Assembly: GCF_017916325.1 (NCBI RefSeq)
Contig: NC_090171.1
Coordinates: forward strand, 1,002,501 to 1,066,500
Reading direction: 5' to 3'
DNA length: 64,000 nucleotides
Source of the DNA: Leishmania martiniquensis
Taxonomy: Eukaryota > Euglenozoa > Kinetoplastea > Trypanosomatida > Trypanosomatidae
Part shown: one piece after another, positions 37,871 through 48,401 of the stretch
How the letters are laid out: each line of letters opens with the position of its first letter
How positions within the stretch are numbered: position 1 is the first letter of the stretch
Notes under the pieces: generated by a model
The model's input: only the letters and a program-made list of their open reading frames with translations
Databases searched by the model: none
Told to the model about the DNA's origin: nothing
Translations under genes and position numbers: made by a program

Positions 37871-38829
37871 CGGGGAAGAATGGAAAGAGGAAAGAGAGGT
37901 GATGTGGGGAGCAGGAAGTTTGGAGAGCAAACTGGGTAGAGGATGGGGGGCATAAGGGTTGGCAGTATACTGTATGTGCTAGGCTGGCATAGTCTTGTGT
38001 GTGTATGTGTGTGTGTTTCTCTGTGTGCCTCGCCCTTTCAAAAGTTTATCCCCTAGCCCTCCCCGCACCCACCTCTTTCTTCAGCTCAAGTGCCTCGATA
38101 CTCAGCAGCAACGATGTGGCCTGTGCAGCCGATTTCTACTGTGTTCTGTGTCTTCTTTCATCTTGTCGCACCACGCACCTCCTCTGCTTCTTCCCTCGAC
38201 CCTCTTTTACCCCTCACGCCCTGCCCGCGTTCTCGCGTGTGCACTTTCTCATTTTTACCTTCATGGCGCCCCGCCTTAGCGTCACCTCTGTTTCTTATTT
38301 CTGCCGCACGTGCCCGCGCTCTCTCGCCTCCTTCCGTTGCCCTCTCTTCCTCCTCAGCGTTGACTTGTGCCTTTCTTTCCTTCCCCTCTTCTCTTTTTCG
38401 TCCTCGTACTCTTCTCGTTGCGCACGGTCACAACCTCTTCGTAACGGCGTAGCCCCCGTCCCTTCACCTCGGCTCCTCACGCTCGTCCTATCTGTTGCCC
38501 GGAGGCGCTTACGTGGCACGGTGCCACCACCTCGGTGAGCGAGGAGAGGGGGGTGGACCGATATGTATTATCAGGGATGAAAGGGAAGAGGGTTGGTCGA
38601 ATGGTACGTACCGTGCTGGTGTCTCCACCTGCGTTGCACGTGACACCAAACAACGACGCACACCTGTTGACGGCGTATTCGTTGATGAGCTTATTTTCTT
38701 ACGTAATCTTTGGGAGGTGTTTTGTGGCGGTTGCTCTGTGTCTCAGTCTCATGGAGTCTTCGAGCTGAGCACAAGCGCGTCGAGGCGAGCAAGAAGAGCG
38801 CGCCCTCCGCTTCTCGCCACTTCTTCAGA

Positions 38830-38849
38830 AATATATATATAATATATAT
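38830..38849. repeat. AT microsatellite
   Basis: Alternating A/T run interrupted once (ATATATATAT, AATATATAT). Confidence 0.9.
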
Positions 38850-39522
38850 GTACCACAGAAATAGGACTCGCACATGTCTGTATGTTACTGATGCAACCCC
38901 TAAGGGCGCTCAGTGGACTGCCTATGTGAACCTGAAATAAGGACGTATTTTTCACGCCCGTATGCATTCTCTCAGCGTCCGCCTCCCCACCCTACCCCAC
39001 CCCACACACACACACACATTCACAGCAGTATAGTGAAAGTGTAAGTGTAAGTGTGCGTGTGTGTGTGTGTGTCGGTGTAAAGACGAAAAGGCGCTTATGG
39101 AGTGGAAAAGAAAAAACGGTACTTCACGGGAAGACAAGCGGATGCAGGTGAAAGAAAAGCAAGAACGACAGAACGACACGGCAGTGAAAGGGCAGCCGAT
39201 ACGCATTCATCGCTTTGGTCTTCCCGGCACGTAGGCAGTGGGCTATCCGTCCCTCTTTCTCGCTCCCTATCCAGGAATCCGAGAAGGAGAGAGCACGCGA
39301 GCGCAACCTCCTCGTCCACAGCAGGTCCTCTGGTCACTCAACGCCGGACTTCTTCGTGGAAACGCAGCAGTTCACGAGGACAATGTGGGCGCGTGCGCGT
39401 TACAAATCGTCTCATTTCAAGTCACCCCAACGGTACGCAGCGTTTGCCCCTTCCTCTGCTCGCCACTACCGACACGCAGCGCGGCTGACGGTGGGCCCTT
39501 TTTTATACTACCCCAAGCGCGG

Positions 39523-40031
39523 CCATTCTGCCACAACGAGGCCGGCGAATGGACGTTGACGACCACAGCGCATCGACCTCCGCTACACCGGGGCGCTGTC
39601 CAGGGACCGGTGGGCCGTGCAACGCTTTGGGGCGCCTTTTTCAGCTCCACTGCCATTCCACTGCACATGCACGCACGTACGCACAGCCCAGGCGCCGAAG
39701 GTCGAGGGCTGCGCTCGGCCTCAACGCAGCGCAGCTAAAGAAGAGCAACAAACACACAAACGTGAGTGGGTGCGCATATTCGTCGAGTCGTGCCGATACG
39801 ATTCGACGTGAGCGAGCTCAAGCCCCATCTTGACCGCGCGCCCCTTCGACACAGCGCCAGCCCAGACCGGTCCACCGACACCAAAGCGTGCGAGCAGCTC
39901 TGCACCTCCACCTCCATTCCCCCCGAAGACCCCCCGCACAGAGGTGGCCGGCATCGCCAGAAGACGTTTTGAAGGAAAAAAGTAGCGGTAGGGAAGTCTG
40001 TGACACTCGCGGACTAAACTGACCAGAAAAA
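39523..40031 (+). repeat. 509-bp inverted repeat, left copy
   Basis: The reverse complement occurs at 58157-58665 with the same length and no difference that I could find; translated frames across it are identical in the two copies. It lies in intergenic DNA upstream of the RRM gene. Flanks outside the 509 bp are unrelated. The segment has several short ORFs but none that looks like a gene. Confidence 0.95.
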
Positions 40032-40337
40032 TGCAAGTCGCTTCTCTGCTCACTCGCGCGTCTCCCTAGAGTCCCTCTCTCCTCGCCCCTCCCCCACCCC
40101 CAACTTCCCGATCCTTATCTCCTCTAGTGTGGCACTGAGGGCCGAAAAGCGGCCTACGGTGCGTCACGGATACGCGTATTGAACTCGGTGGTGCGGGTAT
40201 CTGTGTGAAGTGGGTTCGCTGGGCAGTCCGTACTTTTCTGTGCATCCTCTTAATTCATTGATGTGAGGCGCAGCAGTGCACCCATCTTTATTCAGCGTCT
40301 AAAGCTTTCTCTCTTCGCTTGCGAATGATTCGCTCCC

Positions 40338-41078
40338 ATGGATCCATCAAAGCGCATCTGTCTCAAGAATCTGCCGGAGGGGTGTACCAAGCGTGAAATC
40401 GCTGAACTGGTGCGCAACCGCACAGGCACACCGATTCACAGCATCGACCTTGGCGTCGACGCTGACGGGCGAGCGCGACGCTATGCTCATTTTTCCTGCG
40501 AGGGGGCAAAGCATGTTCTGGAGGTGCTGAATGCCGGCGTAGCACTGCGTAACACCACCATTCATGCCCATCCCGCCAAGGTGCACTACTCGTATCGCTA
40601 CGCCGAGGCTCGCCGCAAGCGAGAGCGGGAGGAGGCAGAAGAGAAGCAGCAGCAAGAGGCATTTTGGGCTGCCTCGAGGCAGCGCTTTCTGGCGCGCACC
40701 AACGGTGGTGAGCTGCCAAAACACAAAACGCCAAAAGACTTTTACGCTTCAAAACGGAAGTACGCGCGTATTGCAGCAGAGATCGCTCTAATGTCCCGAA
40801 AAGCGCACGCTGCTGCAAGGGCTGATGCCATGCTCGTCGAGCGTCCACGCGGCACCGCCTCACACAGTGGTGCTGCGGCAGCTGGCGAGCCGCCTCGAGC
40901 GGCCGCTGGAAGTGGCGCTGCCCACGCGTCTGGGAAGCGGGCACCTCAGCCCAAGGCTACCAAGTCGAAAGCACCTGCCGCCATATCGTTGCCGCCGCCG
41001 GAGCCCACGAAAGAGGAGCGAAAGCTGAGCGGCCTTCAGGCAAAGCTAGCTGCGCTAAAGGAAAAGCTGAAGAAGTGA
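40338..41078 (+). CDS. RRM RNA-binding protein, 246 aa
   Basis: One RNA-recognition motif lies at residues 6-78. RNP2 is ICLKNL (7-12) and RNP1 is ARRYAHFS (46-53), where the usual aromatic pair is partly kept (Tyr49, Phe52). A charged helical segment follows (RRKREREEAEEKQQQEAFWA, ~91-110). A conserved-looking KHKTPKDFYASKRKYARI block comes next, then a low-complexity Ala/Lys/Pro tail ending in a Lys-rich helix (LSGLQAKLAALKEKLKK). The arrangement of an N-terminal RRM with a basic helical tail resembles ribosome-biogenesis or U11/U12-type RRM proteins, but I cannot name an orthologue. It probably acts in the nucleus or nucleolus. The ATG at 40338 begins the RRM only a few residues in, supporting the start. 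Confidence 0.85.
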   Translation: MDPSKRICLKNLPEGCTKREIAELVRNRTGTPIHSIDLGVDADGRARRYAHFSCEGAKHVLEVLNAGVALRNTTIHAHPAKVHYSYRYAEARRKREREEAEEKQQQEAFWAASRQRFLARTNGGELPKHKTPKDFYASKRKYARIAAEIALMSRKAHAAARADAMLVERPRGTASHSGAAAAGEPPRAAAGSGAAHASGKRAPQPKATKSKAPAAISLPPPEPTKEERKLSGLQAKLAALKEKLKK

Positions 41079-42767
41079 GACAAGTTTGAGGGCCATGTGC
41101 GCATGTGGCGTGGATCCTGGTCTTGCGGCCCACCTTTACATGGCGCGAGCGCGCCGCTTCTGCTTTGCCTCTTGCTGTTCGCTGCACGCATGAGCAAGTA
41201 TGTTGGTTCAGGGATGTCTCTTCTGTGTGTGTGTGTGTGTGTGCATGTATGTGTAGTCGGAGCTGTGAGTAATATGCGTGCGCTGGCCCCCTCGCAATCA
41301 GGTCATGATGCAACGGGCGCAGCACAAGCGCGTGCGACTGAATGGACTTCTTCTCTTTCCACGCCCCTTTGGGGGAGACAAAAGGTGTAGCTGATTGTGA
41401 GACCAAAGAAGCCAAGGTGGTGGTGCACACGCCGTCCGTGCTTCTCCTCGTATTTGTTCTTCACGCTATCCCCAGCCACCACCACCACCACCACCCTCCC
41501 GCCATCTCCTGCGTCGGCGCTCACGGCAACAATATCATGGCTACGCCGCTCCACATTGATTTCACCTCCCTGCCCCCTTCCCCCTCCGTCCTCATGCCAA
41601 CCGCAAACGATTTATATTTACATATACATGCACTTACACATATATATATATGTTGTCAGTACGGCACAAAGCCTACCGCATTTTCCTCCATTCCACCCGA
41701 CCTCCTTACTCGTGGATGGCATCATCACTGAAAAGAGCGCCTCGTCACTGTCAACATTCCGTTTTGGTTGGGTTGCCGTCGAGCTATCAAGTCACGGGGG
41801 GAGGACTCTGACTAAAGGGCTGGCCCTTCACTGCTGGCTTTGCCTCCCTCTGCACACGGAGTGTTGCCGCCACCAAGAGGAGAGAGAGAGACAGACAGAC
41901 GCAGTCACGCAAGCGGGCATTGGCCGTAGGAGGGAACGGCAGCACCAATCACCTCATTCACGGCAACCACAGCTAAGGAAACAGCGGGTTTTTTTTCAAG
42001 GGCTCCTCTCCCTCCCCCTCCCGGCCCTTTTTTTCTTTCTCTCTCGCGTGTGTGTGTGAGTGTTAGTGTACCTTTCTGCCACCCCGTCCGTAATCGTCTT
42101 CCTCGCATGCTTAACGAGTGCTTGTATGGGATAGAGTCATCTTGTATCTTCACGTTTCCCTCACTCGCTCCCCCCTCCCCCTCCCCTTCTTCTTCCTGCG
42201 GGGCGCTTTCTTTTTCCCTCTCATCGCTTTTCCTCTTTTGCGCGTCTGTGCTGCTGCTTGTGTGAACGAGGGGAGGCGGCGTCCTTTTTTTTCTCTGCGC
42301 TGTATCCCCGACAGAGTGTTTGGCGCATCACACCCTCCGTATCGTGGCGCCGTTGCGGATCGTTATTGCGGTAATCGCACGAAAGGAGGCCGAAGAAGCC
42401 GCTCTACGCGGCACATATCCTGTGAGCGCCTTGGATCGTTCCTGTGTGGGTGTGGGATGTGAACTTTTGCGTTGCGCTCGCTTTGCTTTCCCCCCTTTTC
42501 CTCCGTTTCTTTTTTTTTCGCCCCCCTCTCCGCCCTCCCTCTCACATGAAGATCACTTTCTATCTCCAACTCACGCGACGTTCTTTACCTCTGTCATCTC
42601 TTCCTCTTTCCTCCGAGTAGTGCGTTGCGTCTCTTCTCTGTGTACGTGTGTGTGTGCGCGCGCTCTGTTGTTCTTGTGCGGCGGCTCTAAACTGCATCTC
42701 TCTTCTGTCCTCGTTGGCTGAGCGGTCGCTCATCTCGTCACGCGCGCGCCTACCTTGCTGGCACTGC
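41079..42767 (+). other. Intergenic region, RRM to F-box-like gene
   Basis: No gene is seen. It contains a TG run at 41226-41242, a CAC/CCA run at 41475-41495, an AT microsatellite at 41638-41652, and long pyrimidine tracts (42005-42045, 42160-42240, 42485-42545) typical of a 5' splice region. Confidence 0.6.
41638..41652. repeat. AT microsatellite
   Basis: Alternating (AT)n run in the spacer between the RRM and F-box-like genes. Confidence 0.9.
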
Positions 42768-44189
42768 ATGCTCGTAGCCACCATGCTTGCGAAAGGTTCC
42801 GATTGTGCCAAATCAAAGCAGCAGCAGCAGCAACAACAGCAGACGCCCGAGGGCATCAAGTCTCCGTGCACTCTCTCTCCTGAGTGCATCTCTTACGAGG
42901 AACGAATGGGCGACAGGCCAGCCAGTGACAATTGCGAGGATCTCCTTGATTGGTCACCGCAGACACCAGAGACGCTACCGGTGAGCGTGGAGGACCGGAG
43001 AGTGACGATGGTTGCGGGTATGTTCGCGACGGAGACGATGTGCGAGGGTGCGGCGACAGCATGTCTGAATGCGAAAAGGCTCGCTGGGGGCGCCGCTGTC
43101 GCAGTAGGCGCTGCAATCGCAGCGGCGCCGCAGAAGGCGCAGGAGAGAGGGCCGTTAGCTCCCATTATACGAAAGCCCTTGCATGGTGCTTCTGGCGCCG
43201 TGTCGTCCTCCACCAGGCACGTAGATGTGCTTGGCGGTCTCCCTAGCAGCACCAGTAGCAGCAGTAGTAGCAGCGGCACAGTCAGGAGCGCGGTGGCGGC
43301 GGGGCGCGCCGATGGGCCGCTGTCTCCGCCACTTCGAGGCGTCTTCTTCCCCTCTGTGGCCTGCGATGCTGCGACAACTGCCTCTTTGGTGACTCGCATC
43401 TCATCCTATTGTGATGTTATTACACTCGTGCAGCTGATGCGGGTGGACCGTTTGGCGAACCTGTTGGCAACGAGCGATGACGTGTGGAAGCCTCTTCTGG
43501 CCTCCATGAACCTGTCGCCTCTGCTTTCCGCATATGAGCGGGGAAGAGAGTACTACAGCTTCTTCGTCCAAGACGTCATCACCACACGCGCCTTGCATGG
43601 ACACTATACGTTCCGAGCCGCGGACCCCGCATCAGGCAGCCGTGGAAGCGTAAGCACCACGAGCGGCTCAAGGTCGGCCGGCGCCAACTGCGACCACGCC
43701 TCACGAGACGACGACTCCTTTCAGGAAGACATCTTCAACATCGCCTCGCTGCAGCTGCTCATTTCTGCTGCCTCGCTAGGTCAGTCGAATCACCGTATCG
43801 GTCGTGTGCAGCTTCTCCTCACGTATAAGAATGAATCCATGGAGGTATTGCAGGGCTCGTGTCGCTTCTCGGTTCACCGTCGTTGCTTCTCCCTCTGCTG
43901 TAGCGCCTTCGGGACGGTGAAGCGCGGGCCCGTCTTCACGGTGGCCGTCGCAACCGTGACAAAGCCGTGGGCTAACGAGGACCTACAGCACTTTAGCGAG
44001 CACAAGAATGGTATCCGACTAGTCATGACGCCCGTGCTGTGGGAGGGGCAGAGCCCTGGCTCGCAAATTACGGAGAACGACATTCTCGTGGTGAGCCGCG
44101 CAAAGCCGACACCCTCCTCGGCCAGGCCGGCAGCTGGATCTGCGTCGGCAAGCAGCTCCCTCGGCACCCCCACCGCGTCACACGGCTAG
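42768..44189 (+). CDS. F-box-like protein, 473 aa
   Basis: The first ~190 residues are low complexity, beginning with a polyglutamine stretch from a CAG/CAA run (42822-42840) and later a serine run. Residues ~209-250 read as an F-box: hydrophobic helix ISSYCDVITLVQLMRVDRL, then the DDVWKPLL signature that matches the usual (D)xxLWxxL end. The ~200 residues after it (containing SYYSF-, ITTRALHGHYTF- and SFQEDIFNIASLQ-like segments) may form a beta-rich substrate-binding part with no family that I recognise. F-box proteins link substrates to Skp1-cullin ligases. The N-terminus has two candidate ATGs, 42768 and 42783; the frame is open further upstream but has no ATG. Confidence is good for a real gene and moderate for the F-box call. 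Confidence 0.7.
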   Translation: MLVATMLAKGSDCAKSKQQQQQQQQTPEGIKSPCTLSPECISYEERMGDRPASDNCEDLLDWSPQTPETLPVSVEDRRVTMVAGMFATETMCEGAATACLNAKRLAGGAAVAVGAAIAAAPQKAQERGPLAPIIRKPLHGASGAVSSSTRHVDVLGGLPSSTSSSSSSSGTVRSAVAAGRADGPLSPPLRGVFFPSVACDAATTASLVTRISSYCDVITLVQLMRVDRLANLLATSDDVWKPLLASMNLSPLLSAYERGREYYSFFVQDVITTRALHGHYTFRAADPASGSRGSVSTTSGSRSAGANCDHASRDDDSFQEDIFNIASLQLLISAASLGQSNHRIGRVQLLLTYKNESMEVLQGSCRFSVHRRCFSLCCSAFGTVKRGPVFTVAVATVTKPWANEDLQHFSEHKNGIRLVMTPVLWEGQSPGSQITENDILVVSRAKPTPSSARPAAGSASASSSLGTPTASHG

Positions 44190-45680
44190 CACGGGCTGCA
44201 GTGGCGACCGGAACGCTCAGCCTGGGCAGCCCATGCCTTGGAGTTGAGGCACCTGTCCGGTGTCCGCTGTTTTTTTCTCCCACCTCCTTCTTGCGCACCA
44301 CATTGTTCGGGCGGCATCAACAGAGCCAAGGGCCGCGCTACCCGCCGAGAAGGCTGCTCCGTGGACGGAGTGCAGAGGCAGTGGATTTATGTGCGTGCGC
44401 CTGCGTGTCTGCCGCGTGCACCTCATGCACTGATGTAAAGATGAAGAGTGACCGTAGGTGCGGCGGTGTGATCTCAGTAGGTGCTAAAACGCTTCTCTCC
44501 CGCCCACTCCCTCTCTGTCTCTCCCTCTCTGCGCCCATGTGTGCACTGGCTACTGCTCGCTCCAGTGTTTGCGCATCGGACTCTTCGCTAATCACACGCG
44601 TAATTTCACCGGTCGTTGACAGGTGCGCCGACGTATGAGCGAGAGGGGGGGCGGTTTCAGCCCAGCATCTGGGTCCTCGTGTACGCTCTGCCAGGCCCCT
44701 CCCCTTCCCTCCCTCCCTCGCCTCCTGCATTCTTTGCACAGCTCCTTCTCTTTGCGAGCGTCCTTGTGTTGGTGCTTTCCTCTTCATCGTTCGACTTGCG
44801 TAGCCAAGGTGGGGCCGAGCGCACACGCGTTCACGCTCGCTTACCGGGGCTCAACGTCATCCTTCACATGGTGATAAAAGGAGAGGGACAAAAGTGCAAG
44901 ACGTGCTTTAGTGCTCACTCACGTGGCGCAGCGAGAGGTGTAACACAAATCTGTGGTGTTGTGGAAGCGTTTTTTTTGTATTCTCTGCTCCCTTACTCAG
45001 TTCGAAATTGTGCTCTATTTCGTGGACCACGCGCACAAATCGACGCAATTCAGCAAGGGCACGGTGGGAACAAGGAGTCGGCAGCGCGGCGAAGCTCCTT
45101 GTCACTCGAGCCCGAGCGAAACCAGTGCTGGAAGTGCCTCCCTCTCTCCGTCATGTTTGCGTGCGGCCTCCCCGCCGCACGTTTTCGTTTCCCGTTGTTT
45201 ATGCCGCCTCTTTCTTCCCCTGGTGTGCGCACGCATCCACCTCTCCACGCCCCTCTTGCTCTCGCTCTCTCTCTCGCCACCTCCTCCGGCCCCCTTCCTC
45301 CCTATCCATCAGCGTGCCGCATCATATCGGCACTTCAAGTGGGACACGTGCAACTCATAGAGCGCGCCTTCACGCAACGACGCCGCTTGCGATCTCTCGA
45401 CTGCGTCTTCGCAAGGAAAAAGTCAGCCCTCACGCACGCCTCTGCCCGACGCGGCGTCTCGCGCAAGAGGAGAAATTTGGCGGGCGGCACGGCGCCCGTA
45501 AAAAGGTGCGAAGACAGCACCCCACAGAGGGGGCCGCGCTCCTCTTTCTCGTTCAGAAAGGAACGGCACTGCACTTCGAGCATACGCGCATTCGCATGGA
45601 CTTACGATTGTGTGCATGTTTCACGAACGTGCACACAGGCAGGCAGTAACCCCGGCGATACAAAGAAAGAAGGGGCGGAA
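44190..45680 (+). other. Intergenic region, F-box-like to CAF-1 p60-like gene
   Basis: No gene is supported. The frame of the next gene is open upstream to 44616, but that stretch reads as translated UTR (Arg/Ser/Pro/Leu-rich). Pyrimidine tracts lie at 44500-44535, 44695-44730 and 45240-45300. Confidence 0.6.
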
Positions 45681-47669
45681 ATGCGCACACACATGAAAGG
45701 GGTCAGTCTCGACGGAGAGGCGCCTCCTCCTCCACACCGGCCACTGCGCGTCCGCACTATTGAAATCCTGTGGCACTGCAATGAACGCAACGAAGAAGCG
45801 GAGCTTCTGGGCATGCAGAGCAGCGTGATGGAGGGCATTACGAGCATTGACTACAACCCTTGCTGTCATCGCATCGTCACCACCGGCGGTGACGGCAATA
45901 TCCGTCTGTGGGAAATGCGCGTCGATGCGCTGAACGCTTGGCTTGAGAACAACGCGAATGACATGACGGCGTGCTGCCGCCACCTCTGCCGTATGCGCAC
46001 CTCCTGGATGCCGCTGACAGCACGGTGGTCACCGCAAGGGGAAATGATAGCAAGCGCGCACTGTGACGGCAAGGTGTGTCTGTGGTGGCGGGACCCTGCC
46101 GGGGGATCAGCGGCCGCAGCAGCACGAGCAAACGATGAGGGCAGCAGCGACAGTGACCTACGTGGAGGTTCAGGCGACTCGGACGGTGATGTAGAGGATT
46201 GGAAGGCGTACCGTCACCTGAGTGGGCACATCAGCGATGTGTACGACGTTTGCTTCTCCGCCGACTCTCGCTACCTGCTGAGCGGAGCTGGAGACGGCAG
46301 CATTGTCATTCACGATATGGAAGGCTCCACCATGCCCGTGCTGCAACTCACCGACCTGCACACAAAGTTCTGCCGCGGCGTTGCATGGGATCCGTGGACG
46401 CGGTTTCTTCATACCTTTGGCTGCGGGCCGTCGCTGCTGTGCTTCACACACGTGCCGAGGCGCGAGGGCCACTGCCGCCGCATGCACCTTGCTGGCCAGC
46501 GCAAGTGCCAGGGGGATTACATTGGCGAGTCGTGTGCCTTGTCGTACCGTCGCTTGTGCTGGTCACCAGATGGCTTGTTGCTCGCCGTGCCGTATGGTAA
46601 GATGACGAAGGCTGGCCATCGGCAGGCGCCAAGTATGGCTAACCTGCTGGCCTCCATCGAGGCAAAGGAGAAGGCCGAGGCGGTGTTCCCGGCAACGAGC
46701 GACCATACGCAGGACGTGTCGTTACCGACGCACAAGATCGAAGCCGGAGACGGTAATATCCTCCACAGCGCGCCGGCCACGGTCATCGGAAGCGCCGGCG
46801 ACGACGAGCTGGATGACATGGTCCACTGCGTGTACATATACACTCGAGATGCACCGGATAAAGTCGCTTGTCGACTTGGTGTACGCGGGTTTAGTGAGGT
46901 GCGAGGCGCACTCTGGGCGCCGTGCTTCCTCGAGCCTCTGCCGACCGATGAGATACTGGAAAGATACCCGCAGCAGCACACAGTCTTCTCGAGCTCCACA
47001 GCCGATGATGAGGCGGCCGAGCCGACAGCCGCAGCCACGTCTGCGGGCCGGCACCGCGCCGATCCAACGACGTCGGAGGCGCTACCGTCGCGGCTGGCAG
47101 CGCTTGAAGCGAGACGTCAGCGCCGCGGAGCTTGGGGGCCAGCAGAGTACCGCATGGCGCTGGCCGTGTGGACGTCAGATGCTGTCATTATCTACACCAC
47201 AGATAGCAGCTCTCGCCACAGTGACTTCACTGACTTGCACATGCGCAGCATTGCTGACGTGGCTTGGAGTCACGATGCGTCTCACCTGTACACCGCCTCC
47301 CTGGACGGGTACATCAGCGTCATCGCGTTTGGCGACTCCCTGACAACGGCGCATCGACTACCGTCCTTCTCCATGTCACCTGCAGTTCGCTCGCTCTGTG
47401 ATTTACTGAAGTGCATTGAGCTTACCGCAATCCGTGTAGAGAAGGGCCGCAGCACCGGCACATTATTGGCTGGGGCCGCTAGAGGGGACGCAAAGGTCGG
47501 AGGTGGTGCCTCTTCCCCAGCACCACCATCAGCAGCCACGACCAGCATAGCTGTCGTGCGGAAGAAGAAGAAAGTGGAAAGGGTGTGTGGTGATGCCGCG
47601 CCACCGCCCGTGGCGGCGAAGAAGGCGGTCGACATGCAGCAATTGGAAGCCCTCATTTCGGATATTTGA
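45681..47669 (+). CDS. WD40 protein, chromatin assembly factor 1 p60 (CHAF1B)-like, 662 aa
   Basis: This is a probable subunit of the replication-coupled H3-H4 chaperone CAF-1. WD repeats are visible in order. The first begins with IEILWHCN (the CAF-1 p60 start resembles ITCEIAWHN) and GGDGNIRLWE (~72-81). It is followed by ARWSPQGEMIASAHCDGKVC (~114-133), YRHLSGHISDVYDVCFSADS (~177-196), VAWDPWTRFLHTFGCG (~232) and SYRRLCWSPDGLLLAVP (~289). The last is SIADVAWSHDASHLYTASLD (~522), close to the p60 signature SDISWSSDGAFL. Acidic low-complexity insertions lie between repeats 2 and 3 and near residue 440. The C-terminal ~100 residues are Ala/Pro/Lys-rich. It is somewhat longer than human p60 (559 aa). 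Start 45681 precedes the first blade by ~25 residues; 45693 is a second in-frame Met. HIRA is the nearest alternative but lacks this C-terminal order. Confidence 0.8.
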   Translation: MRTHMKGVSLDGEAPPPPHRPLRVRTIEILWHCNERNEEAELLGMQSSVMEGITSIDYNPCCHRIVTTGGDGNIRLWEMRVDALNAWLENNANDMTACCRHLCRMRTSWMPLTARWSPQGEMIASAHCDGKVCLWWRDPAGGSAAAAARANDEGSSDSDLRGGSGDSDGDVEDWKAYRHLSGHISDVYDVCFSADSRYLLSGAGDGSIVIHDMEGSTMPVLQLTDLHTKFCRGVAWDPWTRFLHTFGCGPSLLCFTHVPRREGHCRRMHLAGQRKCQGDYIGESCALSYRRLCWSPDGLLLAVPYGKMTKAGHRQAPSMANLLASIEAKEKAEAVFPATSDHTQDVSLPTHKIEAGDGNILHSAPATVIGSAGDDELDDMVHCVYIYTRDAPDKVACRLGVRGFSEVRGALWAPCFLEPLPTDEILERYPQQHTVFSSSTADDEAAEPTAAATSAGRHRADPTTSEALPSRLAALEARRQRRGAWGPAEYRMALAVWTSDAVIIYTTDSSSRHSDFTDLHMRSIADVAWSHDASHLYTASLDGYISVIAFGDSLTTAHRLPSFSMSPAVRSLCDLLKCIELTAIRVEKGRSTGTLLAGAARGDAKVGGGASSPAPPSAATTSIAVVRKKKKVERVCGDAAPPPVAAKKAVDMQQLEALISDI

Positions 47670-48401
47670 GCTAAGGCAGCCTTGTGGATGTGCGGGTGTT
47701 TGGGAGGAGGTCTGGCGGTATGTAGCGTGAGCGGCAGAACTGTTCACGCTCCCACACACACGCACACACCTATCCCATGGTTACTCCTAAAGATACCTCG
47801 CTTCCGCAAGACGCATGCGCTACCCGTCAACACAGGCGCGTGAAGTGATAAGTCGTGTTAGGCGGGAGAGGTGCTTGCGCATTGGTCTGCCGTTGATGCG
47901 CGCTCCACCCGGCTCGACTCGGCTCCGCTGCGCCTTGCTGTGGCTTTGCGGTCTGTAGTGAAGTGTGTACTCTTCGTGGAGACGCGTCTTGCGAACGGCA
48001 AAAAAAACAAAATTCGAGGAGAAAACGAGTGCTGTCTCGGAAAGAGTCAGTGACGCACACGCCCTCCCTTTCATCACAGAGTCTTTGCGGCAGTCCCACA
48101 CGCGCTGTCCATGCGGTCTTCTTCCTCGCCCCTCTCCCGATGCCTCACTCAGTGGAGGAGGTGGACGTAATACGTGATCAATGGGAGGTGTACATGCCTT
48201 TTTGCCCTCGTTTGTAGGGTGTCAAGTGAGCAGTGAAGCCGCCGTCACCACCACCCTTCGGCAGTCCAGAGATGCAGCTGCGCCTCTGCGGTCACCTTGC
48301 AAAACGCGCACGACCTCCATCTCCCTAACCCCTCCCCCTTCGCCACCTCTTTCGCATACCCTTTCTCCATGGCGCTATGGCTTTTCTGAGGCAGATCGCC
48401 C
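47670..48401 (+). other. Intergenic region, CAF-1 p60-like to nucleoporin gene
   Basis: No gene is seen. There are pyrimidine-rich tracts at 48065-48075, 48120-48140 and 48325-48370, directly upstream of the next start codon. Confidence 0.6.

Larger units (their letters stand above)
37871..40337 (+). other. Intergenic region, acid phosphatase to RRM gene, with inverted repeat
   Basis: No gene is supported. Apparent ORFs at 37995-38540 are translated pyrimidine tract. It contains an AT microsatellite (38830-38849), CA/TG runs near 39003-39020 and 39056-39072, and the left copy of the 509-bp inverted repeat (39523-40031). Confidence 0.65.

Noticed and set aside
37995..38540. 94-179 aa ORFs in the spacer after the acid phosphatase
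   Set aside because: Cys/Phe/Ser/Leu-rich translations of T/C tracts in several frames at once.
39549..39833. 94 aa ORF shared by both inverted repeat copies
   Set aside because: Shared only because the DNA is duplicated. No protein-like features; in the right copy the frame simply extends into different sequence.
44616..45680. 355-residue upstream extension of the WD40 protein
   Set aside because: No ATG at the beginning of the frame; the sequence is translated UTR, and the CAF-1 p60-like start fits the ATG at 45681.
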